Source of the DNA: Roseinatronobacter monicus
GTDB lineage: Bacteria; Pseudomonadota; Alphaproteobacteria; Rhodobacterales; Rhodobacteraceae
NCBI RefSeq assembly: GCF_006716865.1
Contig: NZ_VFPT01000001.1
Coordinates: forward strand, 2,599,001 to 2,663,000
Length of the DNA stretch: 64,000 bases
Reading direction: 5' to 3'
Shown: in pieces, positions 36,294 to 45,126 of the stretch
Numbering within the stretch: position 1 is the first letter of the stretch
Layout: each line of letters opens with the position of its first letter
The notes under the pieces: generated by a model
Databases searched by the model: none
Told to the model about the DNA's origin: nothing
What the model saw: only the letters and a program-made list of their open reading frames with translations
Program-made: the position numbers and the translations under genes

Positions 36294-37271
36294 ATGGCCA
36301 AGGCCAAGTCGAATACCGAAGATTATCTGCGGATGTATCGCCAGATGGTGCGGATACGGACGTTTGAGGATAATGCCAACCAGCTGTATCTGTCGGCCAA
36401 AATGCCCGGCCTGACGCATATGTATTCGGGCGAAGAAGCGGTGGCGGTGGGCATTTGCGAAGCGTTGACCGATGACGACCGCATCACCTCGACCCACCGT
36501 GGGCACGGCCATTGCGTGGCCAAGGGGGCGGAATTCAAACAGATGTTCTGCGAGTTGCTGGGCAAGGCCGAAGGCTATTGCCGCGGCAAGGGCGGCTCGA
36601 TGCATATTGCCGATCAAAGCCACGGCAACCTTGGGGCCAATGCGATTGTCGGCGGCTCGATGGGGATTGCGACAGGGTCCGCGCTGCGGGCCAAATTGCA
36701 AGGCGCGGATGATGTGACAGTGTGCTTCTTCGGCGACGGGGCGACTGCGCAGGGGTTGATGTATGAGGTGATGAACATGGCCGCCCTGTGGAACCTGCCC
36801 GTCATCTATGCCTGCGAAAACAATGGTTATTCGGAATACACCAAGACCGAGGAAATTGCGGCGGGGTCGATCACCGCGCGGGCCGAGGCCTTCGGGATCG
36901 AGGCGCACCGCGTCGACGGGCAGGATGTGCTGGCAGTCAATGACCTGACGCGCAAACTGGTGGCGCGGGCGCGCAAGGGCGAAGGGCCGTTCTTCATGGA
37001 ATTGATGACCTACCGCTATCACGGCCACCATGTGGGCGACATCAACCGCGAATATTACCGCTCCAAGGCCGAGGAAAAGGAGTGGAAAGAGAACCGCGAC
37101 CCGATCATCCGGTTTCGCGCGCATCTGGTCAGCGAAGGGATCGCCACGGAAGACGACCTTGATGCGATGAATGCCGAGGTCGAGAAGGATGCGGCCGAGG
37201 CCGTGGCCTATGCGCTGGACGCGGCCTATCCGGATGCGTCGGAAGTTGACATGCATGTTTTTGCGGCCTGA
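36294..37271 (+). CDS. TPP-dependent dehydrogenase E1 alpha (acetoin/pyruvate-type)
   Basis: 325 residues. The thiamine-pyrophosphate motif runs from GDGA (in FFGDGATAQGLMYEVMNMA) to CENNGYSEYT. The N-terminal segment MYRQMVRIRTFEDNANQLY is typical of PdhA/AcoA. With the next gene it decarboxylates a 2-oxo acid, or cleaves acetoin, and passes the acyl group to lipoate. AcoA and PdhA cannot be told apart safely. No E3 gene is in the cluster. Confidence 0.88.
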   Translation: MAKAKSNTEDYLRMYRQMVRIRTFEDNANQLYLSAKMPGLTHMYSGEEAVAVGICEALTDDDRITSTHRGHGHCVAKGAEFKQMFCELLGKAEGYCRGKGGSMHIADQSHGNLGANAIVGGSMGIATGSALRAKLQGADDVTVCFFGDGATAQGLMYEVMNMAALWNLPVIYACENNGYSEYTKTEEIAAGSITARAEAFGIEAHRVDGQDVLAVNDLTRKLVARARKGEGPFFMELMTYRYHGHHVGDINREYYRSKAEEKEWKENRDPIIRFRAHLVSEGIATEDDLDAMNAEVEKDAAEAVAYALDAAYPDASEVDMHVFAA

Positions 37272-37283
37272 GGAGAGAGAACA

Positions 37284-38279
37284 ATGCGCGAGATAACCCT
37301 GTCCCAGGCCGTGAATGAAGCCATTGCCGAAGAAATGCGCCGCGACGCATCGGTATTCCTGATGGGCGAAGATGTGGCCGAAGCCGGCACGCCCTTCAAG
37401 GTGCTGTCCGGTCTGGTCGAGGAATTCGGCACCGAGCGCGTGATCGACACACCCATATCGGAACCCGGTTTCGTGGGCCTTGCGGTGGGCGCGGCGATGA
37501 CCGGCGCGCGGCCCATCGTGGATTTGATGTTCGGCGATTTCATCTATCTGGTCATGGACCAGCTCTGCAATCAGGCGGCCAAGCAGCATTACATGTCGGG
37601 CGGCAAGCTGACCGTGCCGATGGTGTTGCGCACCAATATGGGGGCCACGCGGCGGTCGGCCGCGCAGCACAGCCAGTCGTTGCAAGCACTGGTGGCGCAT
37701 ATTCCGGGGCTGAAAGTGGCAATGCCCTCTTCGGCCTATGAGGCCAAGGGCCTGATGAAAACCGCCATCCGCGACAACAACCCGGTGGTGATATTCGAAG
37801 ACAAGCTGATGTATCAGGACAAGGCGCCTGTGCCGGAGGAGGAATACCTGATCCCCTTCGGCGTGGCGAATGTGAAGCGCCAAGGGACGGACATCACCCT
37901 GATCGGCACCTCGTCCATGGTGCAGGTGGCCGAGAAAGCAGCCGAGATTCTGGCGCTTGAGGGGATCAGCGCCGAAGTGATCGACCCGCGCACGATGGTG
38001 CCGCTGGATGAGGCGACGTTGCTGGAGAGTGTCAAGAAAACCAGCCGCGCGATTGTCATTGACGAAGGCCACCAAAGCTACGGGGTGACAGCGGAAATCG
38101 CCAGCCGCCTCAATGAGAAAGCGTTTTACCATCTGGACGCACCCGTGCTGCGCATGGGCGCGATGGATGTGCCGGTGCCCTTCAGCCCCGCGCTGGAAGA
38201 TCTGACCGTACCCACGCCCGAGCAAGTGGCCGCCAATGCGCGCAAACTCTGCGCCGGGGAGCTTATACATGCCGCATGA
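37284..38279 (+). CDS. TPP-dependent dehydrogenase E1 beta (acetoin/pyruvate-type)
   Basis: 331 residues with PdhB/AcoB pattern: EEMRRDASVFLMGEDVAEAG, TPISEPGFVGLAVGAAMTG, SAQHSQSLQALVAHIPGLKV and the late GVTAEIASRLNEKAF. It follows E1 alpha after 12 bp and overlaps the E2 gene by 11 bases. Confidence 0.9.
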   Translation: MREITLSQAVNEAIAEEMRRDASVFLMGEDVAEAGTPFKVLSGLVEEFGTERVIDTPISEPGFVGLAVGAAMTGARPIVDLMFGDFIYLVMDQLCNQAAKQHYMSGGKLTVPMVLRTNMGATRRSAAQHSQSLQALVAHIPGLKVAMPSSAYEAKGLMKTAIRDNNPVVIFEDKLMYQDKAPVPEEEYLIPFGVANVKRQGTDITLIGTSSMVQVAEKAAEILALEGISAEVIDPRTMVPLDEATLLESVKKTSRAIVIDEGHQSYGVTAEIASRLNEKAFYHLDAPVLRMGAMDVPVPFSPALEDLTVPTPEQVAANARKLCAGELIHAA

Positions 38280-39561
38280 CGTGACAATGCCCCAGCTTGG
38301 CATGGCTCAGGACGCGGGCAAGATCGTGTCCTGGCTGAAATCGCCGGGCGACAAGGTGGCCAAGGGTGATGCATTGTTCGAGGTGGAAACCGACAAGGCC
38401 ACGATGGAGGTGGAGGCGCAGGCCAATGGGTATCTGACCCATGTGACCGCCGCCGAGGGCGAGGATGTGCCTGTCGGCCAAGCCATTGCGCGCATATCCG
38501 ACAGCGCGGATGATGACACGCCTGCCCCAGCGCCCCAACCGCAAGCAGATGCCCCGGACGCCTTGCCCGAGGGCCGCGAGATCACCATGCCGCAGCTTGG
38601 CATGGCCCAAGACAGCGGTGTGCTGGTCGGCTGGCTGGTGGAACTGGGCGCTCAGGTCAGCGCGGATGACCTGCTGTTCGAGGTGGAGACCGACAAGGCG
38701 ACGATGGAAGTGCCCGCAGGTGCAAGCGGCTATCTGGCCGCAACACTGGCGCAGGCCGGGGATGCGGTGCCAGTGGGGCAGGCCGTGGCCGTGATCGCTT
38801 CCAGCAAGCCCGACGCGCCGGTGGCGCGCGGGATGGCTGCGGCGGCAGCCACGCCGAAAGTCGAACAGAAACCAGAACCTGTAAGCGCACCTGACCCTGC
38901 GCCCGCATCGAAACCGGCAGAGCCCACGCACGCCGCGCCCGCCCCTGCCGGGGGGCGCATTCTCGCCTCGCCCAAGCTGCGCCGCGTGGCGCTGGAAAAG
39001 GGGCTGGATCTGGCGCGGCTGGTACAGGCGGGTCATCCGCAACCCTATCATATGCGCGATCTTGAGGTTCTGGAGGCCTTGCCGACGCAGACCCCCGCCC
39101 CACAGGCCGGCTTGGCCGTGCAGGCCCTACGGCTGGAGGCGGAATGCGCGCAGAGCGGCTTTGCCCCCTTCGCCACTTGGGCGGCGGATGCACATGGCCT
39201 GCAAGATGCCGATGCCCTTCTGGCGGGGCTGGCCGGGGCCAGCCTTGGTCGCGCGGCGACTGTGGCGGTGGACCGCTTTGGCGCAAGCCGCGCCTATGAT
39301 GTGCCTGCGGGGCGCAGCCTGTCAGCGGTCACAGACACCGATGCCGCCCCCGATCTGCGCCTGCGCGATCTGCGCATGAGCGCGCTCAGCACTGTTTCAC
39401 TGGGTGCAGAGGATGTGCCGGTGCTGACATTGCTGACACAGGGCGAGGGTCTGGCGCTGGTGCTGGAATGTGACCCTGCGCAACTGGGGCCCGACGCGGC
39501 AATCGCCCTTCTTTCCGAATTCGCAGGCCGCATGCACAACCCGCTGCGCCACCTGCTCTGA
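38269..39561 (+). CDS. E2-like protein: two lipoyl domains, binding domain, degenerate catalytic domain
   Basis: 430 residues. Two lipoyl domains have modifiable lysines at 43 and 143, each in the motif ETDKATMEV. An Ala/Pro linker follows, then a peripheral-subunit-binding domain at ~230-268. The last ~150 residues resemble an acyltransferase domain in length and in the C-terminal strand/helix pattern, but the DHRxxxG active-site motif is absent. It therefore carries and swings acyl groups but probably cannot transfer them. The separate gene at 41012 supplies an intact catalytic domain. I chose ATG 38269. Confidence 0.85.
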   Translation: MPHDVTMPQLGMAQDAGKIVSWLKSPGDKVAKGDALFEVETDKATMEVEAQANGYLTHVTAAEGEDVPVGQAIARISDSADDDTPAPAPQPQADAPDALPEGREITMPQLGMAQDSGVLVGWLVELGAQVSADDLLFEVETDKATMEVPAGASGYLAATLAQAGDAVPVGQAVAVIASSKPDAPVARGMAAAAATPKVEQKPEPVSAPDPAPASKPAEPTHAAPAPAGGRILASPKLRRVALEKGLDLARLVQAGHPQPYHMRDLEVLEALPTQTPAPQAGLAVQALRLEAECAQSGFAPFATWAADAHGLQDADALLAGLAGASLGRAATVAVDRFGASRAYDVPAGRSLSAVTDTDAAPDLRLRDLRMSALSTVSLGAEDVPVLTLLTQGEGLALVLECDPAQLGPDAAIALLSEFAGRMHNPLRHLL

Positions 39562-39576
39562 CCCAACGAGGCACCG

Positions 39577-41001
39577 ATGGATTACACCGATCTTTATATC
39601 AACGGCACATGGCACAAAACGGCCACGCGGTTTGACGTGATCAACCCCGCCACCGAGCAAGTGCTGGCCTCGGTCGCCTCTGCGGAGATTGCCGATGCGG
39701 ACAAGGCGCTGGATGCAGCAGAGGCCGCGATGGCCGACTGGGCCGCGCGCACCCCGCGCCAACGCTCGGAAGTGTTGCGCAAAGCGTGGGAATTGATGAC
39801 CGCGCGGCTGGACCATTTCGCCCATCTGATCACGCTCGAAAACGGCAAGGCCCGCGCGGACGCAATGGGCGAGGCCAGCTATGCCGCCGAGTTCTTTCGC
39901 TGGTTCGCAGAAGAGGCCGTGCGCGCGGACGGGATGATCACCCATGCGCCAGCCTCTGGTGCGCGGATTATCGTGCAGCACAAACCCGCAGGGCTGGCCG
40001 TGCTGATCACGCCGTGGAACTACCCCGCCGCAATGGGCACGCGCAAGATCGCACCAGCCTTGGCGGCGGGCTGCGGGGTCATCATCAAGCCTGCCTCGGA
40101 AACACCGCTGACCATGCTGGCGCTGATGCCGCTTTTGGAAGAGGCGGGCGTGCCTGCGGGGCTGGTCAATGTCCTGCCCTCACGCCGCACCGGCGCGCTG
40201 GTCGATCACATGCTGCATGATCCGCGCGTGCGGGTGGTCAGTTTTACCGGCTCGACTGGCGTGGGGCGCACGCTGTTGAAATCCGCCGCCGATCAGGTGC
40301 TCAAACCGGCGATGGAACTGGGCGGCAATGCACCCGTGATCGTGTTTGACGATGCCGATTTGGATGTGGCCATTGAAGGCACGATGCTGGCAAAGATGCG
40401 CAATCTGGGTGAGGCCTGCACCGCTGCCAACCGTATCTATGTGCATGAGAAGATCGCGCCGGAGTATATCCGCCGCCTGAGTGCGGCCATGTCGGCGCTT
40501 AAGGTTGGCGACGGCACCGACCCAAGCGTGGATGTTGGCCCGCTGGTCAATGCCGCGACCCGCGACAAGGTGGCGGAATTTGTGGCCGATGCGCTGGCCA
40601 AGGGGGCAAGGCTGGAATGCGGCGGCGTGGTGCCAGAGGGGCACGGCTACTTCTACCCGCCGACCGTGCTGTCAAACGTGCCGGAAAATGCCGATTGCGT
40701 GCAAGATGAAATCTTCGGCCCTGTCGCGGCAATCCAGACCTTCACCGACCAAGAAGAGGTCATCACCCGCGCCAATGCCACCGAATACGGGTTGGTCGCC
40801 TATGTCTTCTCAGGCGATTTCAAGCGCGCACTTCAGGTCTGCGAGCGGCTGGATTACGGCATGGTGGGCCTCAATCGCGGTCTGGTCAGTGACCCCGCCG
40901 CCCCCTTTGGCGGCACCAAACAATCGGGTCTGGGGCGCGAAGGCGGGCATGAGGGAATGCTGGAGTTCATGGAAACGCAATATATTTCGGCCAGTTGGTA
41001 A
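39577..41001 (+). CDS. NAD(P)-dependent aldehyde dehydrogenase (succinate-semialdehyde dehydrogenase-like)
   Basis: 474 residues. The oxyanion Asn is in TPWNYP, the general base Glu247 in MELGGNAP, and the catalytic Cys281 in GEACTAANR. It oxidises an aldehyde to an acid, and the overall pattern is closest to GabD-type enzymes. It lies between the two E2 genes, 15 and 10 bp from them, so it belongs to the same pathway. Confidence 0.9.
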   Translation: MDYTDLYINGTWHKTATRFDVINPATEQVLASVASAEIADADKALDAAEAAMADWAARTPRQRSEVLRKAWELMTARLDHFAHLITLENGKARADAMGEASYAAEFFRWFAEEAVRADGMITHAPASGARIIVQHKPAGLAVLITPWNYPAAMGTRKIAPALAAGCGVIIKPASETPLTMLALMPLLEEAGVPAGLVNVLPSRRTGALVDHMLHDPRVRVVSFTGSTGVGRTLLKSAADQVLKPAMELGGNAPVIVFDDADLDVAIEGTMLAKMRNLGEACTAANRIYVHEKIAPEYIRRLSAAMSALKVGDGTDPSVDVGPLVNAATRDKVAEFVADALAKGARLECGGVVPEGHGYFYPPTVLSNVPENADCVQDEIFGPVAAIQTFTDQEEVITRANATEYGLVAYVFSGDFKRALQVCERLDYGMVGLNRGLVSDPAAPFGGTKQSGLGREGGHEGMLEFMETQYISASW

Positions 41002-41011
41002 GGGGGCAGAC

Positions 41012-41887
41012 ATGTCAGACATCATCGCAAGCCCCAGCACCCGGCGCAAAGCCCTTGAACAAGGTGTCGATATCGACGCCCGCGCCCGCGAATTGGGCCG
41101 CAAGACAATGGGGCCGGAAGATCTGGGCACCTCCGCCCCCGCAGCCCAAGCGGGCGACACCAGCTATTGGGATGTGGATCATGCCGCTTACGGCCCCGTG
41201 ACCACCGAGCCGATGAGCCGCTTTGCCCAAATCGCCGCCGCCAATCTGGGCGCAGCCAACGCGCTGATCCCGCAAGTTACCCATCACGACCGCGCCGATA
41301 TCTCGGCCATTGAGCGCTTGCGTAGCACTTGGAAAGCGCAAGCACAGGCGCGCGGGCTCAAACTCACGGCACTGGCGTTTCACGTCATGGCGCTGGCACA
41401 GACCCTGCGCGCCTTTCCGCGCTTCAACGCTTCCCTGTCACCAGATGCCAAAACCCTGATCCTCAAGGACTATGTCCATATCGGCATCGCCGTGGACACC
41501 CCCAACGGGCTGATGGTGCCGGTCATCCGCAATGCCAACCAAAAAGGGCTGTGGCAGCTCTCGGCAGAGATTGCCGATCTGGCCACACGCGCGCAGGCCC
41601 GCAAAATCAAACCCGACGAGATGGGCGGCGCATCCATGAGTATCAGCAATCTCGGCGGCATTGGCGGCACCGCATTCACCCCCATCGTCAACCCGCCCGA
41701 ACTCGCCATCCTTGGCATCACCCGCACCGAAATCGTCACCCAATGGGACGGCGACACCCCCCGCCCCGTGCCGATGGTGCCGCTCGACCTCAGCTACGAC
41801 CACCGCGCCCTCAACGGCGCAGACGCCGCTCGGTTCATGGGTCACCTCACACAGCTCCTCAAAGACCCAAGGCTGATGATGGTGTGA
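41012..41887 (+). CDS. Stand-alone E2 acyltransferase catalytic domain with its own binding domain
   Basis: 291 residues. A peripheral-subunit-binding domain at the N-terminus (SPSTRRKALEQGVDIDARA) is followed by a full acyltransferase domain with MSISNLGGIGGTAFTPIVNPPE and the active-site SYDHRALNG (His264). No lipoyl domain is present. Together with the gene at 38269 it would make one working E2 from two chains. AAGGGGG precedes the ATG. Confidence 0.88.
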   Translation: MSDIIASPSTRRKALEQGVDIDARARELGRKTMGPEDLGTSAPAAQAGDTSYWDVDHAAYGPVTTEPMSRFAQIAAANLGAANALIPQVTHHDRADISAIERLRSTWKAQAQARGLKLTALAFHVMALAQTLRAFPRFNASLSPDAKTLILKDYVHIGIAVDTPNGLMVPVIRNANQKGLWQLSAEIADLATRAQARKIKPDEMGGASMSISNLGGIGGTAFTPIVNPPELAILGITRTEIVTQWDGDTPRPVPMVPLDLSYDHRALNGADAARFMGHLTQLLKDPRLMMV

Positions 41888-41904
41888 GGGGATGGGGCCC
41901 CCGC

Positions 41905-42867
41905 TCAGAACGCGATCTCTTGCGCAAGCCCGCGTTCAACCGCCAACTCCACCGCCTTGGAGGCGACGGCCAGATCCTGCAACCCCACACCCGTGCCGTC
42001 GAACACGGTAATCTCCTCGGCGCTTGCCCGCCCCGGATGCGTACCATTGATCACGGCCCCGATTTCCACAATCGCTCCTTCCTCCAATAACCCCGCCGCA
42101 ACCGCATGCTGCGCCTCGCCAATGCTGATGGATTGCGCGACCTCATCGGTAAAGACACTGGCGCGCGCAAGAATTGCTGCGTCAACCTCTTGCTTGCCCT
42201 TCGTGTCGGTGCCCATGCAGGCCAGATGCGTGCCGGGGCGGATATGCGCATCGTGCAAGATTGCATCAAAACTTGATGTGATAGTGACAATCACATCCGC
42301 CTGCGCGCCCAGCTCTTCCAGACTCACCGCATCAAAAGGCAGGCCCAGTTCTGCCGCTGTCTCGGCCAGCCGTGACAGCATTTCAGGGTGCAGGTTCCAG
42401 CCGATCACCCGCTCGAACGCCCGCTGCCGCACCGCCGCGCGCATCTGGAACGCACTCTGATGGCCTGCGCCCACCATGCCCAGTACTTTTGCGTCCTTGC
42501 GCGCCAGATGCGCGATGGAAATGCTTGACGCCGCCGCCGTGCGCAACGCCGTCAACAGATTGCCCCCCACCATCGCTGTGGGTTTGCCGCTGTCAGGGTC
42601 AAACAGATAGACAGTGCTCTGGTGGTTTGGGATGCCGCGCTCGGCATTGCCGGGGAAATAGCCGCCCGCCTTGACCCCCAGCAAATGCCCCACGCGGTCA
42701 AGGCCCGACTTGAACCCGTATTGCCGCCCCGCGCCCAAGCCCTCGCGCACCACAGGGAAGTTATAGGCATCTTGCCGCGACATGGCCGCAAACGTGGCCT
42801 CGATTGCGTCAAAGGCAGATTGCTCATCGACAAGGCCGGTAATGGCGGATTCGGGGACGATCCACAT
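41905..42867 (-). CDS. bhcD: Iminosuccinate reductase of the beta-hydroxyaspartate cycle
   Basis: 320 residues, ornithine-cyclodeaminase/mu-crystallin family, with Rossmann motif GMVGAGHQS near residue 130 and the early FKSGLDR, GVKAGGYFP. In the cycle it reduces iminosuccinate to L-aspartate with NADH, regenerating the amino donor for BhcA. The assignment rests on family plus its place as the last gene of bhcABCD; alone it would be called an ornithine cyclodeaminase family protein. Confidence 0.9.
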   Translation of the reverse strand: MWIVPESAITGLVDEQSAFDAIEATFAAMSRQDAYNFPVVREGLGAGRQYGFKSGLDRVGHLLGVKAGGYFPGNAERGIPNHQSTVYLFDPDSGKPTAMVGGNLLTALRTAAASSISIAHLARKDAKVLGMVGAGHQSAFQMRAAVRQRAFERVIGWNLHPEMLSRLAETAAELGLPFDAVSLEELGAQADVIVTITSSFDAILHDAHIRPGTHLACMGTDTKGKQEVDAAILARASVFTDEVAQSISIGEAQHAVAAGLLEEGAIVEIGAVINGTHPGRASAEEITVFDGTGVGLQDLAVASKAVELAVERGLAQEIAF

Positions 42868-42892
42868 GGGGGTATTCCTTTATGTTCTGGAC

Positions 42893-42916
42893 GAAAGGCC
42901 CAAGTCGGGGCCTTTC
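42893..42916 (-). terminator. Hairpin between bhcC and bhcD
   Basis: Perfect 9-bp stem (42893-42901 with 42908-42916) and a six-base loop in the 55-bp gap. No T tract follows on the minus strand, so it is more likely an mRNA processing or stability element than a full terminator. Confidence 0.55.
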
Positions 42917-42922
42917 TGGGGT

Positions 42923-44086
42923 TCAGTATGCCTTGCCGCGCGCCGACACCGGCCAGAGCGTCTCAACCTTGGCCCCGCGCACACCCACATACCAGTCATG
43001 GACATTGCAGGTCGGGTCACAATGGCCCGGCACCAGCCGCAGCTTGTCATTCACTTTCAGGACGTTGTCCAAATCTTCGACCACCCCATGCTCGTCCGAG
43101 CATTTGACATATGTCACATCATCGCGCCCGAAAATCACCGGCAGGCCGCTATCGACCGATTGCGCCTTCAGGCCCGCATCGACAATCGCCTTGCCGGGTT
43201 TCGCGCGGCTCATGACGCTGGTCAGGATAAACAGCGCGTTCTCCCATTCGCCCTGATCGATGCGCTTGCCCTCCTTGTCCAGAATCCGGCCATAATCGGC
43301 ATCCATGAACGCATATGACCCGCATTGCAGCTCGTTATAGACGCCCGAATTGCTCTCAAAATAGTAGCTGCCTGTGCCGCCGCCGCCGACGATATCACAG
43401 TCCAGCCCTTCGGCCTTCAGGGTGTCCACCGCATCCTTGACCTGCGCCACAGCCAGCGCGATCTTGGCCTTGCGGTCGTCGTAGCTGTCCATATGCTGCA
43501 TCGCACCCTGATAGGCCTGAAGCCCTGCGAATTTCAGCCCCGGTGCCGCGTCAATCGCTTTGGCAATCTCCACCACCGCAGGTGTCGTGGTGACACCACA
43601 CCGCCCCGCGCCGCAATCAATCTCGACCAGACATTCGATCTGGGTGCCATGACGGGTTGCTGCCTCTGACAGATCTGCAACATTCGTTACATCGTCGACA
43701 CAACAGATTGTGCGCGCGCCCAACAGCGGCATACGCGCCAAACGATCAATCTTAGCCGGGTCACGTACCTGATTTGAAACAAGAACATCCCGAATGCCGC
43801 CACGTGCGAACACCTCCGCCTCGCTCACTTTCTGACAGCACACACCGCAAGACCCGCCAAGGCTCTCTTGCAGTTTCGCAACATCAACCGATTTATGCAT
43901 CTTGCCATGCACGCGGTGGCGCATGCCATGCGCGCGGGCATAATCGCCCATCTTCTTGATGTTGCGCTCCAGCGCGTCCAGATCAAGGATCAGGCAGGGC
44001 GTCTGGATATCGGCCTCATCCATCCCCGGCAAGGCCGGCACGTCAAAGCCCACTTCCAGACCCTCAAACTTGGTTGGTGCATTCAT
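42923..44086 (-). CDS. bhcC: Beta-hydroxyaspartate aldolase
   Basis: 387 residues, D-threonine-aldolase/alanine-racemase-like fold. The PLP lysine is probably Lys62 in RVHGKMHKS; GGGGTGSY binds the cofactor phosphate, and HCDPTCNVHD near the C-terminus is the metal motif of this family. It condenses glycine with glyoxylate to (2R,3S)-beta-hydroxyaspartate. It lies between bhcB (15 bp) and bhcD. Confidence 0.92.
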   Translation of the reverse strand: MNAPTKFEGLEVGFDVPALPGMDEADIQTPCLILDLDALERNIKKMGDYARAHGMRHRVHGKMHKSVDVAKLQESLGGSCGVCCQKVSEAEVFARGGIRDVLVSNQVRDPAKIDRLARMPLLGARTICCVDDVTNVADLSEAATRHGTQIECLVEIDCGAGRCGVTTTPAVVEIAKAIDAAPGLKFAGLQAYQGAMQHMDSYDDRKAKIALAVAQVKDAVDTLKAEGLDCDIVGGGGTGSYYFESNSGVYNELQCGSYAFMDADYGRILDKEGKRIDQGEWENALFILTSVMSRAKPGKAIVDAGLKAQSVDSGLPVIFGRDDVTYVKCSDEHGVVEDLDNVLKVNDKLRLVPGHCDPTCNVHDWYVGVRGAKVETLWPVSARGKAY

Positions 44087-44101
44087 AATCTCGGCCTCCC
44101 G

Positions 44102-45073
44102 TTATTTCGTGATCCAAGACAGCGTGTCCATATCGACATTGCCGCCGGTAATAATGACGCCGACGCGCTTGCCAGCAAAGATTTCAGGGTTCTTCAGAAT
44201 CGTGGCCAGCGGCACAGCGCAGCTTGCCTCAATCACGATTTTCATGCGCTGCCATGTCAGCTTCATCGCGTCGATAATTTCCTGCTCGGACGCGGTCAGA
44301 ATATCAGTCACATGATGTGACACGAAATGCCATGTCAGGTCTTTCAACGGCACTTTCAGCCCGTCCGCCACAGTCACCGGCGCATCATCCGCAATGATAT
44401 GCCCCGCCTTGAGGCTGCGATACGCATCATCCGCCTGCTCTGGCTCGGCGGCATAAATCTGCACATGCGGTGCCGTGTTCGACAGCGTCAGACAGGTGCC
44501 CGAAACCATACCCCCGCCACCAATCGGCGCGATCACGCAATCCAGCCCTTCGACCTGCTCCAGCAACTCTTTCGAGCAGGTCGCCTGCCCTGCAATCACG
44601 CGCGGGTCATTATAGGGGTGCACGAATTCCGCCCCTGTCTCGGCCTGCACGCGGGCAAACACCGCCTCGCGCGAACTGGTCGAGGGGTCGCATTCCGTGA
44701 TAATCCCGCCATAGCCGCGCACAGCATCCTTCTTGGCCGCAGGGGCCGTGCGCGGCATAACCACATGGCACGGAATGCCCCTGCGCCCGGCAGCATAGCT
44801 CAGTGACAGTGCGTGATTGCCACTGGAATGCGTGGCCACCCCCTTGGCCGCCATTTCATCCGACAGCCCGAATACGGCATTCGACGCGCCGCGCACCTTG
44901 AATGCCCCTGCCTTTTGAAAATTCTCGCATTTGAAGAACAACTCCGCCCCCGTCAGCGCATTGAGGTAGCTGGACGTCAGAACCGGTGTGCGGTGAATAT
45001 ACGGCTTGATCCGGTCATGTGCCGCCAGCACATCGTCATAGGTCGGGATATACATCTCATCCATATCTTTCAT
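44102..45073 (-). CDS. bhcB: Beta-hydroxyaspartate dehydratase
   Basis: 323 residues, fold type II PLP enzyme of the threonine dehydratase/serine racemase family. The PLP lysine is Lys59 in FKVRGA, preceded by KCENFQKAGA; the phosphate loop is GGGGM. It removes water from beta-hydroxyaspartate to give iminosuccinate. I chose ATG 45073 with GAGGG just upstream; the longer open frame extends through the intergenic repeat into bhcA and is not coding. Confidence 0.92.
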   Translation of the reverse strand: MKDMDEMYIPTYDDVLAAHDRIKPYIHRTPVLTSSYLNALTGAELFFKCENFQKAGAFKVRGASNAVFGLSDEMAAKGVATHSSGNHALSLSYAAGRRGIPCHVVMPRTAPAAKKDAVRGYGGIITECDPSTSSREAVFARVQAETGAEFVHPYNDPRVIAGQATCSKELLEQVEGLDCVIAPIGGGGMVSGTCLTLSNTAPHVQIYAAEPEQADDAYRSLKAGHIIADDAPVTVADGLKVPLKDLTWHFVSHHVTDILTASEQEIIDAMKLTWQRMKIVIEASCAVPLATILKNPEIFAGKRVGVIITGGNVDMDTLSWITK

Positions 45074-45079
45074 GATACC

Positions 45080-45126
45080 CTCATTTTCTTGCTGAAAATA
45101 CTCCGGGGTCCGGGGCAGCGCCCCGG
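45080..45126. repeat. Dispersed intergenic repeat, copy 3, inside the bhc operon
   Basis: CATTTTCTTGC ... AAATACTC core (45082-45103), followed by hairpin CCGGGGC-AGC-GCCCCGG (45110-45126) that reaches the bhcA stop. Because it lies between bhcA and bhcB it is transcribed and may tune the ratio of the two enzymes. Confidence 0.78.

Noticed and set aside
36195..38303. 702-codon minus-strand open frame opposite the E1 genes
   Set aside because: Antisense to two clear E1 genes and rich in His/Gly/Arg; length alone comes from high GC.
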